Positions 18,815 to 28,351 of a stretch of 64,000 nt of DNA are shown piece by piece. The stretch's first letter is position 1. Each line of letters begins with the position of its first letter. Below the pieces are notes generated by a model. It saw only the letters and a list, made by a program, of their open reading frames with translations. It was not told the origin of the DNA and did no database searches. This DNA is from Microbacterium sp. GTDB lineage: Bacteria > Actinomycetota > Actinomycetes > Actinomycetales > Microbacteriaceae. The stretch covers positions 1 to 64,000 of the forward strand of contig JAEKKN010000021.1 in the NCBI GenBank assembly GCA_019510305.1. Reading direction: 5' to 3'. The translations under genes were made by a program, and so were the position numbers.

Positions 18815-19562
18815 AACGCATTCTCCCGTCCGCGCCCTCCGACTCGGCGTCGCCGGTCCTGTCGGCACCGGCAAGTCCTCGCTGATCGCGACGCTCTGCC
18901 GCGCCCTGAGCGAAGATCTGCGCCTCGGCGTCATCACGAACGACATCTACACCGACGAGGATGCACGCTTCCTCCGCTCCGAGGGAGTGCTCGAGCCGGA
19001 GCGCATCCGCGCGGTCGAGACCGGCGCATGCCCGCACACCGCGATCCGCGATGACGTCACCGCGAACCTCCTGGCTGCCGAGGACCTCGAGCGCGACTTC
19101 GCTCCGCTCGACGTGGTGATCATCGAATCAGGCGGCGACAACCTCACCGCGACGTTCTCACCGGCGCTCGTCGACGCGCAGCTCTTCGTCCTGGATGTCG
19201 CCGGAGGCGGCGATGTCGCACGCAAGGGCGGGCCGGGCATCGCCCGCGCCGATCTGCTGGTGGTCAACAAGACCGATCTCGCCCCCTATGTGGGCGTCGA
19301 CGTCCCGCAGATGGTGGCGGATGCCGAGAGCGCCCGCGAGGGCAGGGCGGTGCTCGCGCTGTCGCGCACGGATGCCTCGGCGATCTCCACGCTCCGCCAG
19401 TGGGTGCTCGACATCCTCGCTGCGCACAGGTCGGGGACGCACACGCCGGTCGACCCCGGTCCCATGGCACCGCACAGCCACTCCGACGAGGAGGGCGGCT
19501 GGTTCGTGCACACGCACGACGAAGACACGCACACGCACACCCACGCCGACGCCTCGCACTGA
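18807..19562 (+). CDS. ureG: Urease accessory GTPase UreG with His-rich C-terminal tail
   Basis: A 251-residue SIMIBI GTPase that drives nickel insertion into urease. The P-loop is GPVGTGKSS (residues 17-25); the nickel-binding Cys-Pro-His motif appears in [24 protein letters not shown] and [12 protein letters not shown] are the remaining G motifs. The C-terminus has eight histidines in its last 32 residues (ending [10 protein letters not shown]), a likely nickel store. His-rich stretches in UreG are more often at the N-terminus. There is no ureE, so the tail may take over its nickel-binding role. Confidence 0.95.
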   Translation: MPETHSPVRALRLGVAGPVGTGKSSLIATLCRALSEDLRLGVITNDIYTDEDARFLRSEGVLEPERIRAVETGACPHTAIRDDVTANLLAAEDLERDFAPLDVVIIESGGDNLTATFSPALVDAQLFVLDVAGGGDVARKGGPGIARADLLVVNKTDLAPYVGVDVPQMVADAESAREGRAVLALSRTDASAISTLRQWVLDILAAHRSGTHTPVDPGPMAPHSHSDEEGGWFVHTHDEDTHTHTHADASH

Positions 19563-19580
19563 CCGGGAGCCTGTGCACCC

Positions 19581-20330
19581 GTGTCCGCCGCCGTCACGAC
19601 GATCGAGGTCGATGCCGCCGAGCATCGCGCCTCGGTGCGCCTGAGCACCGCGCAGCTCGCTCCGCGCCTGATCTCGCGCTCGTCGCGCGTCGCGAGCGTC
19701 GCACTGGTCGCAGCCGGCGCACTGCTCCTCCCCGGAGACCAGGTCGCGATCCGCATCCGTGTGGGAGCCGGGTGCCTGCTGCGGCTGGAGGACATCGGCG
19801 GCACGGTGGCGTACGGCGGCCGGCCGGAGCGCTCTCGATGGGTCGCCGACATCGAGCTGGAAGAGGGCGCGGCGCTCGTGTGGGCGGCGAAGCCGCTGAT
19901 CGTCGCGGACGGCGCAGAGGTGGTGCGCACGACGCGCGCCCGGATCGCCGACAGCGCCGCTCTGCTCATCCGCGAGACCACCGTGCTCGGACGCAGCGGC
20001 GAGCGCGGCGGCACGATCCGCTCGCGCACGATCGTGGATCGGGGTCGGCATCCGCTCCTCGCCGAAGGCCTGCACGCTTCGGGCGCGGCACCGCAGCCGG
20101 GAGTGCTCGGCGCGCACAGCGTGTTCGACGCCGTCGTCCTCGCCGGAATCCGTCCGGTCGTCCAGACGCCGGTCACGATGATGCTGGAGGGACCGGGAGT
20201 GGTCGCGAGGCATCTCGGTTCGCACACCCATGAGAGTCCGCTCGGAGCGCTTTCGCACCGCTGGACCGACGAGCTCGCGGCAGCGTGGGCCGCACGACAG
20301 GAGAACACCTATGACCCTGCTCACCGTTGA
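19581..20330 (+). CDS. ureD: Urease accessory protein UreD/UreH
   Basis: A 249-residue accessory protein that docks on the urease apoenzyme and receives UreF-UreG. It shows the UreD layout: VRLSTAQLAPRLISRS early, then GCLLRLEDIGGTVAYGG and LIRETTVLGRSGERGG. It begins at a GTG 18 bases after ureG and overlaps the nickel permease gene by 20 bases, completing ureABCFGD. UreD proteins diverge strongly, so the assignment rests partly on operon position. Confidence 0.9.
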   Translation: MSAAVTTIEVDAAEHRASVRLSTAQLAPRLISRSSRVASVALVAAGALLLPGDQVAIRIRVGAGCLLRLEDIGGTVAYGGRPERSRWVADIELEEGAALVWAAKPLIVADGAEVVRTTRARIADSAALLIRETTVLGRSGERGGTIRSRTIVDRGRHPLLAEGLHASGAAPQPGVLGAHSVFDAVVLAGIRPVVQTPVTMMLEGPGVVARHLGSHTHESPLGALSHRWTDELAAAWAARQENTYDPAHR

Positions 20331-21309
20331 GAGCACGCCGCGGCTCGCTCGGCCGTCGACCGCGATCGTGCTCGTCGCGGCCCTGCATGTCCTGGGCTGG
20401 GGGACTCTTCTGCTCACGGCGGCGGTCGCCGCACCCGACGGCGCAGCGAACGGCCTGCTCGCCACCGGCCTCGCCGCGTACGCGCTCGGGCTGCGGCACG
20501 CGTTCGACGCTGATCACATCGCCGCGATCGACAACACGACCCGTCGCCTGCTCGAGCGGGGCCTGCCCGCGCGGAACGTCGGCACCTGGTTCGCCCTCGG
20601 TCACTCGACGGTGGTGTTCGGCCTGTCGGTCGTGCTCGCCTGGGGGGCGGCGTCGGTCGCGGGCGCCCTCGCCCAGGACACCTCGCTGCTGCATCAGATC
20701 ACCGGAGTGTGGGGACCTTCGATCTCCAGCGCCTTCCTCCTTCTGCTGGCCGCGCTCGGCATCGGCGCTCTCCTCTCCCGTCGCCGCGGCGGGCTTCCGG
20801 GCGGACCGGTGTGGCGGGCGCTGTCGAGCCTGGAAGGCACGGTCGATCGCCCGAGCCGGATGTTCGGCGTCGGGCTGCTCTTCGGTCTCGGCTTCGACAC
20901 GGCCACCGAGATCGGCCTTCTCGCGCTCGCCGGCACCGCCGCGGCGACCGCCCTTCCGTGGTGGCTCGTGCTGGCGCTGCCCGTGATCTTCGCGGCCGGC
21001 ATGACGGCCCTCGACACCGCGCAGGCCGCCGTCGCACATCGCGCCTACTCCTTCCCCGACCGGGAGCGCCGCACGCTCAGCGGATACGCGACCTGGATGG
21101 CGCTGATCTCGGTCGCCGTCGCCGTGGTCGTCGCACTCGTGCAGCTGTCGGGCGTCGCGAGCGAGCTGTGGGGCTGGCAGGGTCCGACCGCCTGGCTGTC
21201 CGGGCTCGCGATCGACGATCTGGGGATCTGGCTGACGGCCGCGCTGCTGATCACCTGGTTGAGCCTGCTCGCCGTCACAGCCGTGCGCGCGAGATCCGCG
21301 CGCCGCTGA
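20311..21309 (+). CDS. HoxN/NixA-type nickel(cobalt) permease
   Basis: A 332-residue, eight-helix nickel/cobalt transporter of the NiCoT family. The signature GLRHAFDADHIAAIDNTTR in helix 2 contains the metal-recognition HX4DH motif, and LGHSTVVFGLSVVLAW and GFDTATEIGLLAL are the other two family motifs. The start at 20311 follows CAGGAGAA and lies within the end of ureD, so it is co-transcribed and presumably feeds nickel to urease. Confidence 0.94.
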   Translation: MTLLTVESTPRLARPSTAIVLVAALHVLGWGTLLLTAAVAAPDGAANGLLATGLAAYALGLRHAFDADHIAAIDNTTRRLLERGLPARNVGTWFALGHSTVVFGLSVVLAWGAASVAGALAQDTSLLHQITGVWGPSISSAFLLLLAALGIGALLSRRRGGLPGGPVWRALSSLEGTVDRPSRMFGVGLLFGLGFDTATEIGLLALAGTAAATALPWWLVLALPVIFAAGMTALDTAQAAVAHRAYSFPDRERRTLSGYATWMALISVAVAVVVALVQLSGVASELWGWQGPTAWLSGLAIDDLGIWLTAALLITWLSLLAVTAVRARSARR

Positions 21310-21378
21310 ACCGTTCGTCGCGCGGGTCGCCACCGGGCCGGCGACCCGCGTCGGGGCGGCAGGTGAGAAACTGGAACG

Positions 21379-22683
21379 ATGAGCACCATCGAGGCAGACC
21401 TGATCGCCCCGCTGACCGATGCCGAGGTGCAGCGGATCCGCGAGGACTTCCCGATCCTCCGCACCGAGGTGAACGGGCATCCGCTCGCATATCTCGACTC
21501 CGGGGCCACCTCGCAGCGTCCGCTCGCGGTGCTCGACGCCGAGCGTGCATTCGCGACCGGCATGAACTCCGCCGTGCATCGTGGCGCGCACACCCTGGCC
21601 GCCGAGGCGACCGAGCTGTTCGAAGACGCCAGGGCCTCGGTCGCGCGCTTCGTCGGCGCGGACGACGACGAGATCGTCTGGACCTCCAACGCGACCGAAG
21701 CCGTCAACCTCGTGGCCTACGCCCTGTCGAACGCCTCGCTGGGCCGCGGCGGCGCGGCATCCGAATCGCTGCGGCTGGGCCCAGGCGACGAGATCGTCAC
21801 GACCGAGATGGAGCATCACGCGAATCTGATCCCCTGGCAGGAGCTCGCCGCCCGCACCGGGGCGACCCTGAAGGTGATCCCTCTCGACGACCAAGGGGCG
21901 CTGCGCCTCGACGCCGCCGCGGAGCTCATCACGGCGCGCACGCGGCTCGTGGCGTTCACGCACGTGTCGAACGTGCTCGGCGTGATCAACCCGGTGGCAG
22001 AGCTCGTCGGCCTCGCGCGGAAGGCCGGCGCCCTCGTCCTGCTCGACGCCTGCCAATCGGCTCCGCATCTGCCGCTGGACGTGAAGGCGCTCGACGTCGA
22101 TTTCGCGGTGCTGTCCGGACACAAGATGCTCGGTCCGACCGGTATCGGCGCACTGTACGGTCGCCGCGCTCTGCTCGAGATCATGCCGCCCTTCCTCACC
22201 GGCGGATCGATGATCACCACGGTCACGACGACGACAGCCGAGTACCTCCCACCGCCGCAGCGCTTCGAAGCCGGCACGCAGCGCGTGTCGCAGGCGATCG
22301 CGCTCGCCGCAGCCGTCGACTATCTCACCGCGGTGGGCATGCCGCGCATCGCCGCGCACGAAGCCGCCTTCGGCGCCCGCCTCGTCGATGGGCTCAGCGC
22401 GATCGACGGTGTGCGCGTGCTCGGCGCCGGCATCGATCTGCCGCGCGTGGGGCTGGCGAGCTTCGACGTCGACGGCATCCATTCGCACGACCTCGGGCAG
22501 TATCTCGACGATCTCGGAATCGCCGTGCGGGTCGGGCACCACTGCGCGCAGCCGCTGCACCGCCGGCTCGGCATCACCTCGTCCACGCGGGCGAGCACCT
22601 ATCTGTACACGACGGACGCCGAGGTCGATGCCGTCATCGCCGGTGTCGCCGGGGCGATCGACTTCTTCCGGAGGGGCGCATGA
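21379..22683 (+). CDS. sufS: Cysteine desulfurase SufS
   Basis: A 434-residue PLP enzyme that takes sulfur from cysteine for Fe-S cluster assembly. The N-terminus (IREDFPILRTEVNGHPLAYL) is SufS-like; the PLP lysine is in SGHKMLGPTGIGALYG; RVGHHCAQPLHRRLG contains the persulfide Cys. It overlaps sufU by ATGA. The rest of a suf operon (sufBCD) is not in this window. Confidence 0.95.
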   Translation: MSTIEADLIAPLTDAEVQRIREDFPILRTEVNGHPLAYLDSGATSQRPLAVLDAERAFATGMNSAVHRGAHTLAAEATELFEDARASVARFVGADDDEIVWTSNATEAVNLVAYALSNASLGRGGAASESLRLGPGDEIVTTEMEHHANLIPWQELAARTGATLKVIPLDDQGALRLDAAAELITARTRLVAFTHVSNVLGVINPVAELVGLARKAGALVLLDACQSAPHLPLDVKALDVDFAVLSGHKMLGPTGIGALYGRRALLEIMPPFLTGGSMITTVTTTTAEYLPPPQRFEAGTQRVSQAIALAAAVDYLTAVGMPRIAAHEAAFGARLVDGLSAIDGVRVLGAGIDLPRVGLASFDVDGIHSHDLGQYLDDLGIAVRVGHHCAQPLHRRLGITSSTRASTYLYTTDAEVDAVIAGVAGAIDFFRRGA

Positions 22684-23120
22684 GCGATCTGCAGAATCTG
22701 TACCAGGAGCTCGTGCTCGACCACTCGCGCACCCCGCACGGCTTCGGTCTGCGCGACGAGATCCGCGCGCAGTCGCATCAGCTGAATCCGACGTGCGGCG
22801 ACGAAGTGACGGTGCAGGTGCATCGCGCCGCCGACGGCACGGTCGAGGCGATCGCCTGGGAAGGGCACGGATGCGCGATCTCGCAGGCATCCGCTTCGAT
22901 GCTCGCCGATCTCGCCGAGGGGCTCACGGTCGAGGACCTCGAGGCTCGCATCGCCTCGTTCCGCGAGGCCATGCGCTCTCGCGGCAGGATCCAGCCCGAC
23001 GAAGAGCTCCTCGGTGATGCCGCGGCCCTCGGAGGCGTGTCCAAGTACGTCGCGCGGGTGAAGTGCGCCATGCTCGCGTGGGTGGCCGCGGAGGACGCCC
23101 TCGCCAAGAGCACCGTCTGA
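22680..23120 (+). CDS. sufU: SufU-type Fe-S assembly protein
   Basis: A 146-residue zinc-dependent sulfur-transfer partner of SufS, of the Gram-positive SufU type. All metal-binding positions are visible: Cys in NPTCGDE, Cys in GHGCAISQASASML and Cys in VKCAMLAW, plus the 18-20 residue insertion typical of SufU. Start overlaps the sufS stop. Confidence 0.95.
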   Translation: MSDLQNLYQELVLDHSRTPHGFGLRDEIRAQSHQLNPTCGDEVTVQVHRAADGTVEAIAWEGHGCAISQASASMLADLAEGLTVEDLEARIASFREAMRSRGRIQPDEELLGDAAALGGVSKYVARVKCAMLAWVAAEDALAKSTV

Positions 23121-23132
23121 AAGGGGCGCCCG

Positions 23133-24071
23133 ATGACCGTCCAGCTGAAGCCCTTGCCGGCCGACCGCTTCGACGCCTGGCGCGAAGACGTCAAGCAGCG
23201 CCTCGTCGTCCGCAGCCAGGAGTCCGGCATGCGGGTCGGAGCCGATGCGATCGACTTCGCCGAGACCTTCCTGCACGAGCTTCTGCCGCAGAGGTACGCG
23301 ACGACGACCACGAGCGTCTTCACGATCGTCGACGGCTCCTCCGAGCTCGGCACGATCTGGCTGGGTGTCAGCGCGGGCAGGGTCTACGTCATCGACCTCG
23401 GGATCGCCGCTGCGACGACGGCCGAGCAGCGCGAGGGGCTGTTCTCGGCCCTGCGGCGCGTCGCCGACGAGGCCGAGGTGGCGAGGATCAGCATCGCGCT
23501 GTTCCCGCAGGATGCCGAGGGGCACGCCCTCATCGGCGACCGCGGCTTCTCGATCGCGTCGATCCAGATGGTGCTCGAGCCGCTGCCGGTTCGAGAGCTC
23601 ACACCGCTCGTCGAGGTCGTGCCGATGACCGACGAGCGGTTCCAGAGCTTCGTCGAGCACTCGGAAGCCGCTTTCGCCGATGACCTCGTCGCGTCCGGCA
23701 GATACGCGCGGGAAGACGCGGCGGCCGAGTCGCGTCGGCAGATGAGGCTCGAGCTGCCGCAGGGCCTCGCGACCCCGGGGCAGGAGCTGTTCACCGCATC
23801 CGTCGACGGCGCCGAAGTCGGCTACCTCTGGCTCGGGATGCGCCGCAGAGACGGACGGCCGCATGCGTTCGTCCTCGATATCGAGGTCGCCGAGGACCAG
23901 CGCCGACTCGGCTACGGCCGGGCGCTCATGCACGCCGCGGAGCGCGAAGCGCGACGTCTGGGCGCTGATTCCGTCGGGCTGCACGTGTTCGGCTTCAACA
24001 CCGGCGCGATCGAGCTGTACGAGTCGCTCGGATACCGCCGGGTCGAGGAGACCTTCCTGCTCGACCTCTGA
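23133..24071 (+). CDS. GNAT N-acetyltransferase with two GNAT-like halves
   Basis: A 312-residue protein. The C-terminal half (about residues 165-312) is a clear GNAT domain with VLDIEVAEDQRRLGYGRALMHAAERE binding acetyl-CoA and LHVFGFNTGAIELYESLGY at the end. The N-terminal half has a degenerate GNAT-like pattern (IWLGVSAGRVYVIDLGI and AEGHALIGDRGF). It follows sufU by 12 bases, suggesting co-transcription, but no link to Fe-S assembly is known to me. Substrate unknown. Confidence 0.82.
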   Translation: MTVQLKPLPADRFDAWREDVKQRLVVRSQESGMRVGADAIDFAETFLHELLPQRYATTTTSVFTIVDGSSELGTIWLGVSAGRVYVIDLGIAAATTAEQREGLFSALRRVADEAEVARISIALFPQDAEGHALIGDRGFSIASIQMVLEPLPVRELTPLVEVVPMTDERFQSFVEHSEAAFADDLVASGRYAREDAAAESRRQMRLELPQGLATPGQELFTASVDGAEVGYLWLGMRRRDGRPHAFVLDIEVAEDQRRLGYGRALMHAAEREARRLGADSVGLHVFGFNTGAIELYESLGYRRVEETFLLDL

Positions 24072-24128
24072 TCCGTGTCATGCGGCGTCATCGAGGAATA
24101 GGCGCCGGAGCGCACGGTTTCCCCTTGC

Positions 24129-24770
24129 ATGACAACTCTCGGAATCATCGGTGCAGGACACATCGGCTCTCAGATCGCCCGCGTGGCGGTGGCGAACGGC
24201 TACGACGTCGTGATCGCCAACTCCCGCGGACCGGAGACGCTCACGGACCTCGTGGAGGAGCTCGGCCCGCGCGCAAAGGCCGGTACGCCCGAAGAGGCCG
24301 GGACCGCAGGCGACGTGATCGTCGTGACGGTCCCGCTGCACGCGATCGATCAGATCCCGGTCGAGCCGCTCGCCGGCAAGATCGTGCTCGACACCAACAA
24401 CTACTACTTCGAGCGCGACGGGCACATCGAGGCGCTCGACCGAGGCGAGACCACCACTTCGCAGCTGTTGCAGCAGCATCTGCCGACGTCGAAGGTCGCG
24501 AAGGCGTTCAATCACATCGGTGCTGCGGACATCACGACCGACGGCGCTCCCGCCGGCGCCGCCGACCGACGCGCGCTGGCGACCTCCGGTGACGCCCCAG
24601 AAGCGGTGGAGTTCGTCACCCGGTTCTACGACCAGGCGGGCTTCGACACCGTCGACATCGGGCCCCTCAGCGAATCGTGGCGAGTCGAGCGTGATCGTCC
24701 GGCATACGTCGTCCGACAGAACGCGGCCGAGCTGAAGGCGAATCTCGCGATCGCGAACCGCCTGCCGTGA
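24129..24770 (+). CDS. NAD(P)-binding F420-reductase-like protein
   Basis: A 213-residue Rossmann protein of the group annotated as NADPH-dependent F420 reductase or NAD(P)-binding. LGIIGAGHIGSQIARVAV gives the GxGxxG nucleotide loop; VVIANSRGPETL follows with an Arg suited to NADP; KIVLDTNNYYFERDG and KAFNHIGAADI match the same family. It is monocistronic. It could reduce F420 or another small substrate; the sequence does not decide. Confidence 0.83.
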   Translation: MTTLGIIGAGHIGSQIARVAVANGYDVVIANSRGPETLTDLVEELGPRAKAGTPEEAGTAGDVIVVTVPLHAIDQIPVEPLAGKIVLDTNNYYFERDGHIEALDRGETTTSQLLQQHLPTSKVAKAFNHIGAADITTDGAPAGAADRRALATSGDAPEAVEFVTRFYDQAGFDTVDIGPLSESWRVERDRPAYVVRQNAAELKANLAIANRLP

Positions 24771-24839
24771 CGCCGTAACATATCCGCCTGGCTGGGATAC
24801 CAGATTGCCGGGGCTTCCGCATGATGAGAGAATCCGTTC

Positions 24840-25496
24840 ATGGGGGATGCGGGGGCAACCGGTGAGCTGGAGTCTGTGCGGGTGGCGAGCGTGCTGCGCG
24901 ACGACATCATCCTCGGTCGTCGGCTGCCGGGCTCCCGGCTGGTCGAGCGCGACATCGCGGCGGAGCTGAACGTCTCGCGACTGCCTGTGCGCGAAGCCAT
25001 CCGCACGCTCGTCGCCGAGGGCGTCGTGGTCGCTCGCCCCCGCACGTGGGCCGTCGTGCGGGAGTTCACCCCGCAGGACATCCACGACTTCGGCGAAGTC
25101 CGCGCGTCGGTCGAGACCCTGATCTTCATGCTCGCCGCCGAGCGTCACGACGACGCCGGGCTCGCCCGCATGCGAGACGCCTGCGATCGCGAACTCGCCG
25201 CGGCATACGCCGGTGACACCGAGACCGCGCGTCTTGCGGCAGGTCACTTCCACGAGATCGCGGCTCAGCTCGCCGGCAACGCGATGCTCGCGGAACTGAT
25301 CGGCGTCTTCGTCACGCGCCTGCGGTGGCTGTTCGGGCAGCACGACGACCTGATCGCGATGGCGCAGGAGCACCGCGAGATCCTCGACGCGTTCGCTGCG
25401 CGCGACATCGAGACGCTCGGACGCATCGTGCCCGCTCATCTGGCGAGCGGGCAGCAGGCGGCGCAACGCCGTCTCGCGAGCGATTACGCGATCTGA
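24840..25496 (+). CDS. GntR family regulator (FCD type)
   Basis: A 218-residue regulator with an N-terminal GntR winged helix (about residues 10-75; LRDDIILGRRLPGSRLVERDIAAEL) and a C-terminal all-helical FCD ligand domain (about 85-215, HFHEIAAQLAGNAMLAELI with metal-binding histidines and a late HREILDAFAARD). Typically controls carboxylate or sugar-acid catabolism. No obvious target gene lies next to it; the copper genes follow 99 bases downstream under their own palindrome. Confidence 0.87.
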   Translation: MGDAGATGELESVRVASVLRDDIILGRRLPGSRLVERDIAAELNVSRLPVREAIRTLVAEGVVVARPRTWAVVREFTPQDIHDFGEVRASVETLIFMLAAERHDDAGLARMRDACDRELAAAYAGDTETARLAAGHFHEIAAQLAGNAMLAELIGVFVTRLRWLFGQHDDLIAMAQEHREILDAFAARDIETLGRIVPAHLASGQQAAQRRLASDYAI

Positions 25497-25541
25497 ACTT
25501 TGCGGGAATAGCGCGAACGGGCGTATCGTTGTCGATAGGCA

Positions 25542-25560
25542 GATACCCCCTGGGGGTATC
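25542..25560. promoter_or_regulatory. CsoR-type copper operator
   Basis: GATACCCCCTGGGGGTATC is a perfect 9-1-9 palindrome that matches the TACCCC/GGGGTA pattern bound by the copper repressor CsoR. It lies 36 bases upstream of the copper chaperone start. A second hairpin (CCTCCGA-AGG-TCGGAGG, 25561-25577) follows directly in the leader. No csoR gene is in the window. Confidence 0.82.
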
Positions 25561-25595
25561 CCTCCGAAGGTCGGAGGGAGCCGAGAGGAACAACC

Positions 25596-25805
25596 ATGAA
25601 CACCACCGCCTACGCCGTCACCGGGATGACCTGCGGACACTGCGAAGGATCCGTCCGCAGCGAGGTCGCGAAGATCGACGGGGTGACCGGCATCGAGGTC
25701 AGCGCCGCATCGGGGAGCCTCGTCGTCACCTCCGAGTCCGCGCTGGACGATTCCGCCGTGCTGGCCGCTGTCGACGAGGCCGGCTACCGCGCCGTCCGCG
25801 CCTGA
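25596..25805 (+). CDS. copZ: Copper chaperone, heavy-metal-associated domain
   Basis: A 69-residue HMA-domain protein, the CopZ-type copper chaperone. The metal-binding motif is GMTCGHC with Cys13 and Cys16. It delivers Cu(I) to the ATPase encoded 9 bases downstream. RBS GAGAGGAAC precedes the ATG. Both genes sit behind the CsoR-like palindrome and should be copper-induced. Confidence 0.93.
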   Translation: MNTTAYAVTGMTCGHCEGSVRSEVAKIDGVTGIEVSAASGSLVVTSESALDDSAVLAAVDEAGYRAVRA

Positions 25806-25814
25806 GGCCCGGCC

Positions 25815-28046
25815 ATGGCAGGCGCAGGAGCGACGTACGATCTCGAGATCGGCGGCATGACGTGCGCGTCGTGCGCGTCGCGCATCGAGAAGAGACTCAA
25901 CCGCATCGACGGGGTCACGGCATCCGTCAACTACGCGACGGAGAAGGCGCACGTCGAGGCCGACTCCGGCATCGACGTCGACGACCTCATCTCCGAGGTC
26001 GTGCGCACCGGCTACACCGCGTCTCTTCCGCGGACGGAAGAGGCTGTCGAGTCCGACGGCGACTACCGGCTCCTGCGCCTGCGCCTGATCGTGGCGGCGG
26101 CCCTCGCCGTCCCGGTCATCCTGCTCTCCATGATCGAGCCGCTGCAGTTCTCCGGCTGGCAGTGGGCCTCGCTCGTGCTCGCCACCCCGGTCGTCACGTG
26201 GGCGGCCTGGCCGTTCCACCGGGCCGCCTGGCTGAACGCCCGGCATCGTGCGGTCACGATGGACACGCTGATCTCGGTCGGTGTCACGGCCGCGTACCTC
26301 TGGTCGCTGTACGCGCTGTTCTTCGGAACCGCGGGCATGTGGGGCATGACGCACCCGTTCCGCTTCACGATCGAGCGCGGTGACGGTCTCGGCAGCATCT
26401 ACCTCGAGGTCGCGGCAGGAGTGACCATGTTCCTGCTGCTCGGGCGTTTCCTCGAGCATCGGTCCAAGCGCCGGGCCGGAGCCGCCCTGCGGGCCCTCGG
26501 TGAACTGGGAGCCAAGGACGTCGCGATCCTGCGCGACGGGGTGGAGCAGCGGATGCCGCTGGCCGAACTGCTCGTCGGCGACGTCTTCGTCGTCCGCCCC
26601 GGGGAGAAGATCGCGACCGACGGCGTCGTGCTCGACGGCACATCCGCGATCGACGCCTCGATGCTCACCGGTGAGTCCGTGCCTGTCGAGGTCGCCGCAG
26701 GCGACGCCGTGACCGGCGCCACCGTGAACGTCGGCGGTCGTCTGCTGGTCACAGCGACGCGCGTGGGCGCCGACACGCAGCTCGCGCGTATGGCGCAACT
26801 GGTCGAGGAGGCGCAGTCCGGCAAAGCAGAGGCGCAGCGACTGGCCGATCGGCTGTCGGCGGTGTTCGTGCCCATCGTCTTCGCGATCGCCGCCGTGACG
26901 CTCGCGGCCTGGCTGATCGCCGGGGGAGGGGCGGCCGCAGCGTTCACGGCCGCGGTCGCGGTGCTGATCATCGCCTGCCCCTGTGCTCTCGGCCTCGCGA
27001 CGCCCATGGCGCTCCTCGTCGGCACCGGGCGCGGGGCTCAGCTCGGAGTGCTCATCAAGGGTCCTGAGGTGCTCGAGTCGACGCGCCGCGTCGACACGAT
27101 CGTGCTCGACAAGACCGGCACGGTCACCAGCGGGCGCATGACCCTGCTCGACGTGATCCCCGCAGAGGGGCAGGATCCTCAGGAGGTGCTGCGACTCGCG
27201 GCAGCGGTCGAGGAGGCATCCGAGCATCCGATCGCGCAGGCGATCGTGCGCGCCGCCACCGAGCGACTGGGCGAGATCTCCGAGGTCTCGGACTTCCAGA
27301 ACGTGCAGGGCCGGGGCATCACGGGCGTCGTCGACGCGCACGCCGTGATCGCCGGGCGGCCGGCTCTGCTCGCCGACTGGGCGCTGCATCTCTCGCCCGA
27401 GCTCACGGCTGCGTTCGAGCGCGCCGAGTCCGAGGCCCGCACGGCGATCGCCGTCGCGTGGGACGGCGAGGTGCGCGGCGTGCTCGTGGTGGCCGACCAG
27501 ATCAAGCCCAGCAGCGCAGACGCGATCGCCGCCCTGCGCGGTCTCGGACTCACCCCGGTGCTCCTCACCGGAGACAACGAGCAGGCGGCGCGCCAGGTGG
27601 CGGCGGCGGTCGGCATCGACCAGGTGCGCGCCGGCGTCCTCCCAGAGGGCAAGGTCGCCGAGATCACGGCCCTGCAGCAGCAGGGTCGAGTCGTCGCCAT
27701 GGTCGGAGACGGAGTCAACGACGCCGCAGCTCTCGCGCAGTCGGACCTGGGCGTCGCGATGGGCACCGGGACGGATGCCGCGATCGAAGCCTCCGACCTG
27801 ACCCTGGTCCGCGGCGATCTCTGGGGCGCGGTCGACGCGATCCGCCTCGCACGACGCACTCTCGGAACGATCAGGGGCAACCTGTTCTGGGCGCTCGCCT
27901 ACAACGTCGCCGCCCTTCCCCTGGCGGCGCTCGGACTGCTCAACCCGATGCTCGCCGGAGCAGCGATGGCATTCTCCAGCGTGTTCGTCGTGCTGAACAG
28001 CCTGCGCCTGCGGCGATTCCGCAGCGCAGCACCCGGCATGTCGTAG
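25815..28046 (+). CDS. copA: Copper-exporting P1B-type ATPase
   Basis: A 743-residue heavy-metal P-type ATPase. One N-terminal HMA domain (GMTCASC, Cys17 and Cys20), then two helices before the six-helix core, the metal site CPC (in [13 protein letters not shown], near residue 390), the phosphorylation site DKTGTVTSG (Asp near 433), the HP nucleotide motif (EHPIAQAI) and [10 protein letters not shown] near the hinge. CPC plus C-terminal YN (LAYNVAALP) and MxxSS (AFSSVFV) motifs fit Cu(I) export. Operon with copZ. Confidence 0.96.
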   Translation: MAGAGATYDLEIGGMTCASCASRIEKRLNRIDGVTASVNYATEKAHVEADSGIDVDDLISEVVRTGYTASLPRTEEAVESDGDYRLLRLRLIVAAALAVPVILLSMIEPLQFSGWQWASLVLATPVVTWAAWPFHRAAWLNARHRAVTMDTLISVGVTAAYLWSLYALFFGTAGMWGMTHPFRFTIERGDGLGSIYLEVAAGVTMFLLLGRFLEHRSKRRAGAALRALGELGAKDVAILRDGVEQRMPLAELLVGDVFVVRPGEKIATDGVVLDGTSAIDASMLTGESVPVEVAAGDAVTGATVNVGGRLLVTATRVGADTQLARMAQLVEEAQSGKAEAQRLADRLSAVFVPIVFAIAAVTLAAWLIAGGGAAAAFTAAVAVLIIACPCALGLATPMALLVGTGRGAQLGVLIKGPEVLESTRRVDTIVLDKTGTVTSGRMTLLDVIPAEGQDPQEVLRLAAAVEEASEHPIAQAIVRAATERLGEISEVSDFQNVQGRGITGVVDAHAVIAGRPALLADWALHLSPELTAAFERAESEARTAIAVAWDGEVRGVLVVADQIKPSSADAIAALRGLGLTPVLLTGDNEQAARQVAAAVGIDQVRAGVLPEGKVAEITALQQQGRVVAMVGDGVNDAAALAQSDLGVAMGTGTDAAIEASDLTLVRGDLWGAVDAIRLARRTLGTIRGNLFWALAYNVAALPLAALGLLNPMLAGAAMAFSSVFVVLNSLRLRRFRSAAPGMS

Positions 28047-28105
28047 ACCGCTCGGCGGTATGGTGTCCCCAGGGGGTCAGGTAGTCGTTCGTTCTGGGGA
28101 GCGAT

Positions 28106-28351
28106 ATGCGGGTCATCGCAGTGATCGTGGGTGCTCTGCTGCTCGTCGGCGGAGGGGCTCTCATCGTCGTCGCCGATCAGCAGCGCGTCGCCGCGCTCGA
28201 GGCGGCGAGAGCTGCCGTCGAAGAGACCCGGCAGGAGCTCGAGGAGCTCGAGTCGGCGAACTCGGAACTCGACGAGGCCCTGAGCGCTCTGCGCTCGCAG
28301 ATCGCCGAGCAGGAGAAGCAGCTCGCCGACACGACGGGCCTTCTGCCGTGA
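28106..28351 (+). CDS. Small membrane-anchored coiled-coil protein
   Basis: An 81-residue protein with an N-terminal hydrophobic segment (residues 3-22, VIAVIVGALLLVGGGALIVV) followed by a continuous acidic coiled coil (about 27-74, heptads of Leu/Ala: TRQELEELESANSELDEAL). Its stop overlaps the GTG start of the next gene, so the two are probably made together. I do not recognise a family. Its role may be to anchor or assemble the product of the next gene, which also has a coiled-coil region. Confidence 0.72.
   Translation: MRVIAVIVGALLLVGGGALIVVADQQRVAALEAARAAVEETRQELEELESANSELDEALSALRSQIAEQEKQLADTTGLLP

Noticed and set aside
19500..19562. Tandem repeat from ACACGC units near the ureG end
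   Set aside because: This is the coding sequence of the His-rich UreG tail, not a separate repeat element.
20173..22890. A 905-codon leftward frame opposite nickel permease and sufS
   Set aside because: No motif, wrong codon style and fully antisense to clearly recognised proteins.
24078..27389. A long leftward open frame (over 1100 codons) opposite the F420-reductase-like gene, GntR gene and copper genes
   Set aside because: The translation is Arg/Asp/Gly-rich with no known motif and lies antisense to well-supported genes; such long open frames are common on the opposite strand of high-GC genes.
28066..28100. TCCCCAG/CTGGGGA pairing that could hide the ribosome site of the small coiled-coil gene
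   Set aside because: A seven-base pairing across 21 bases is easily found by chance in high-GC sequence and there is no further support.
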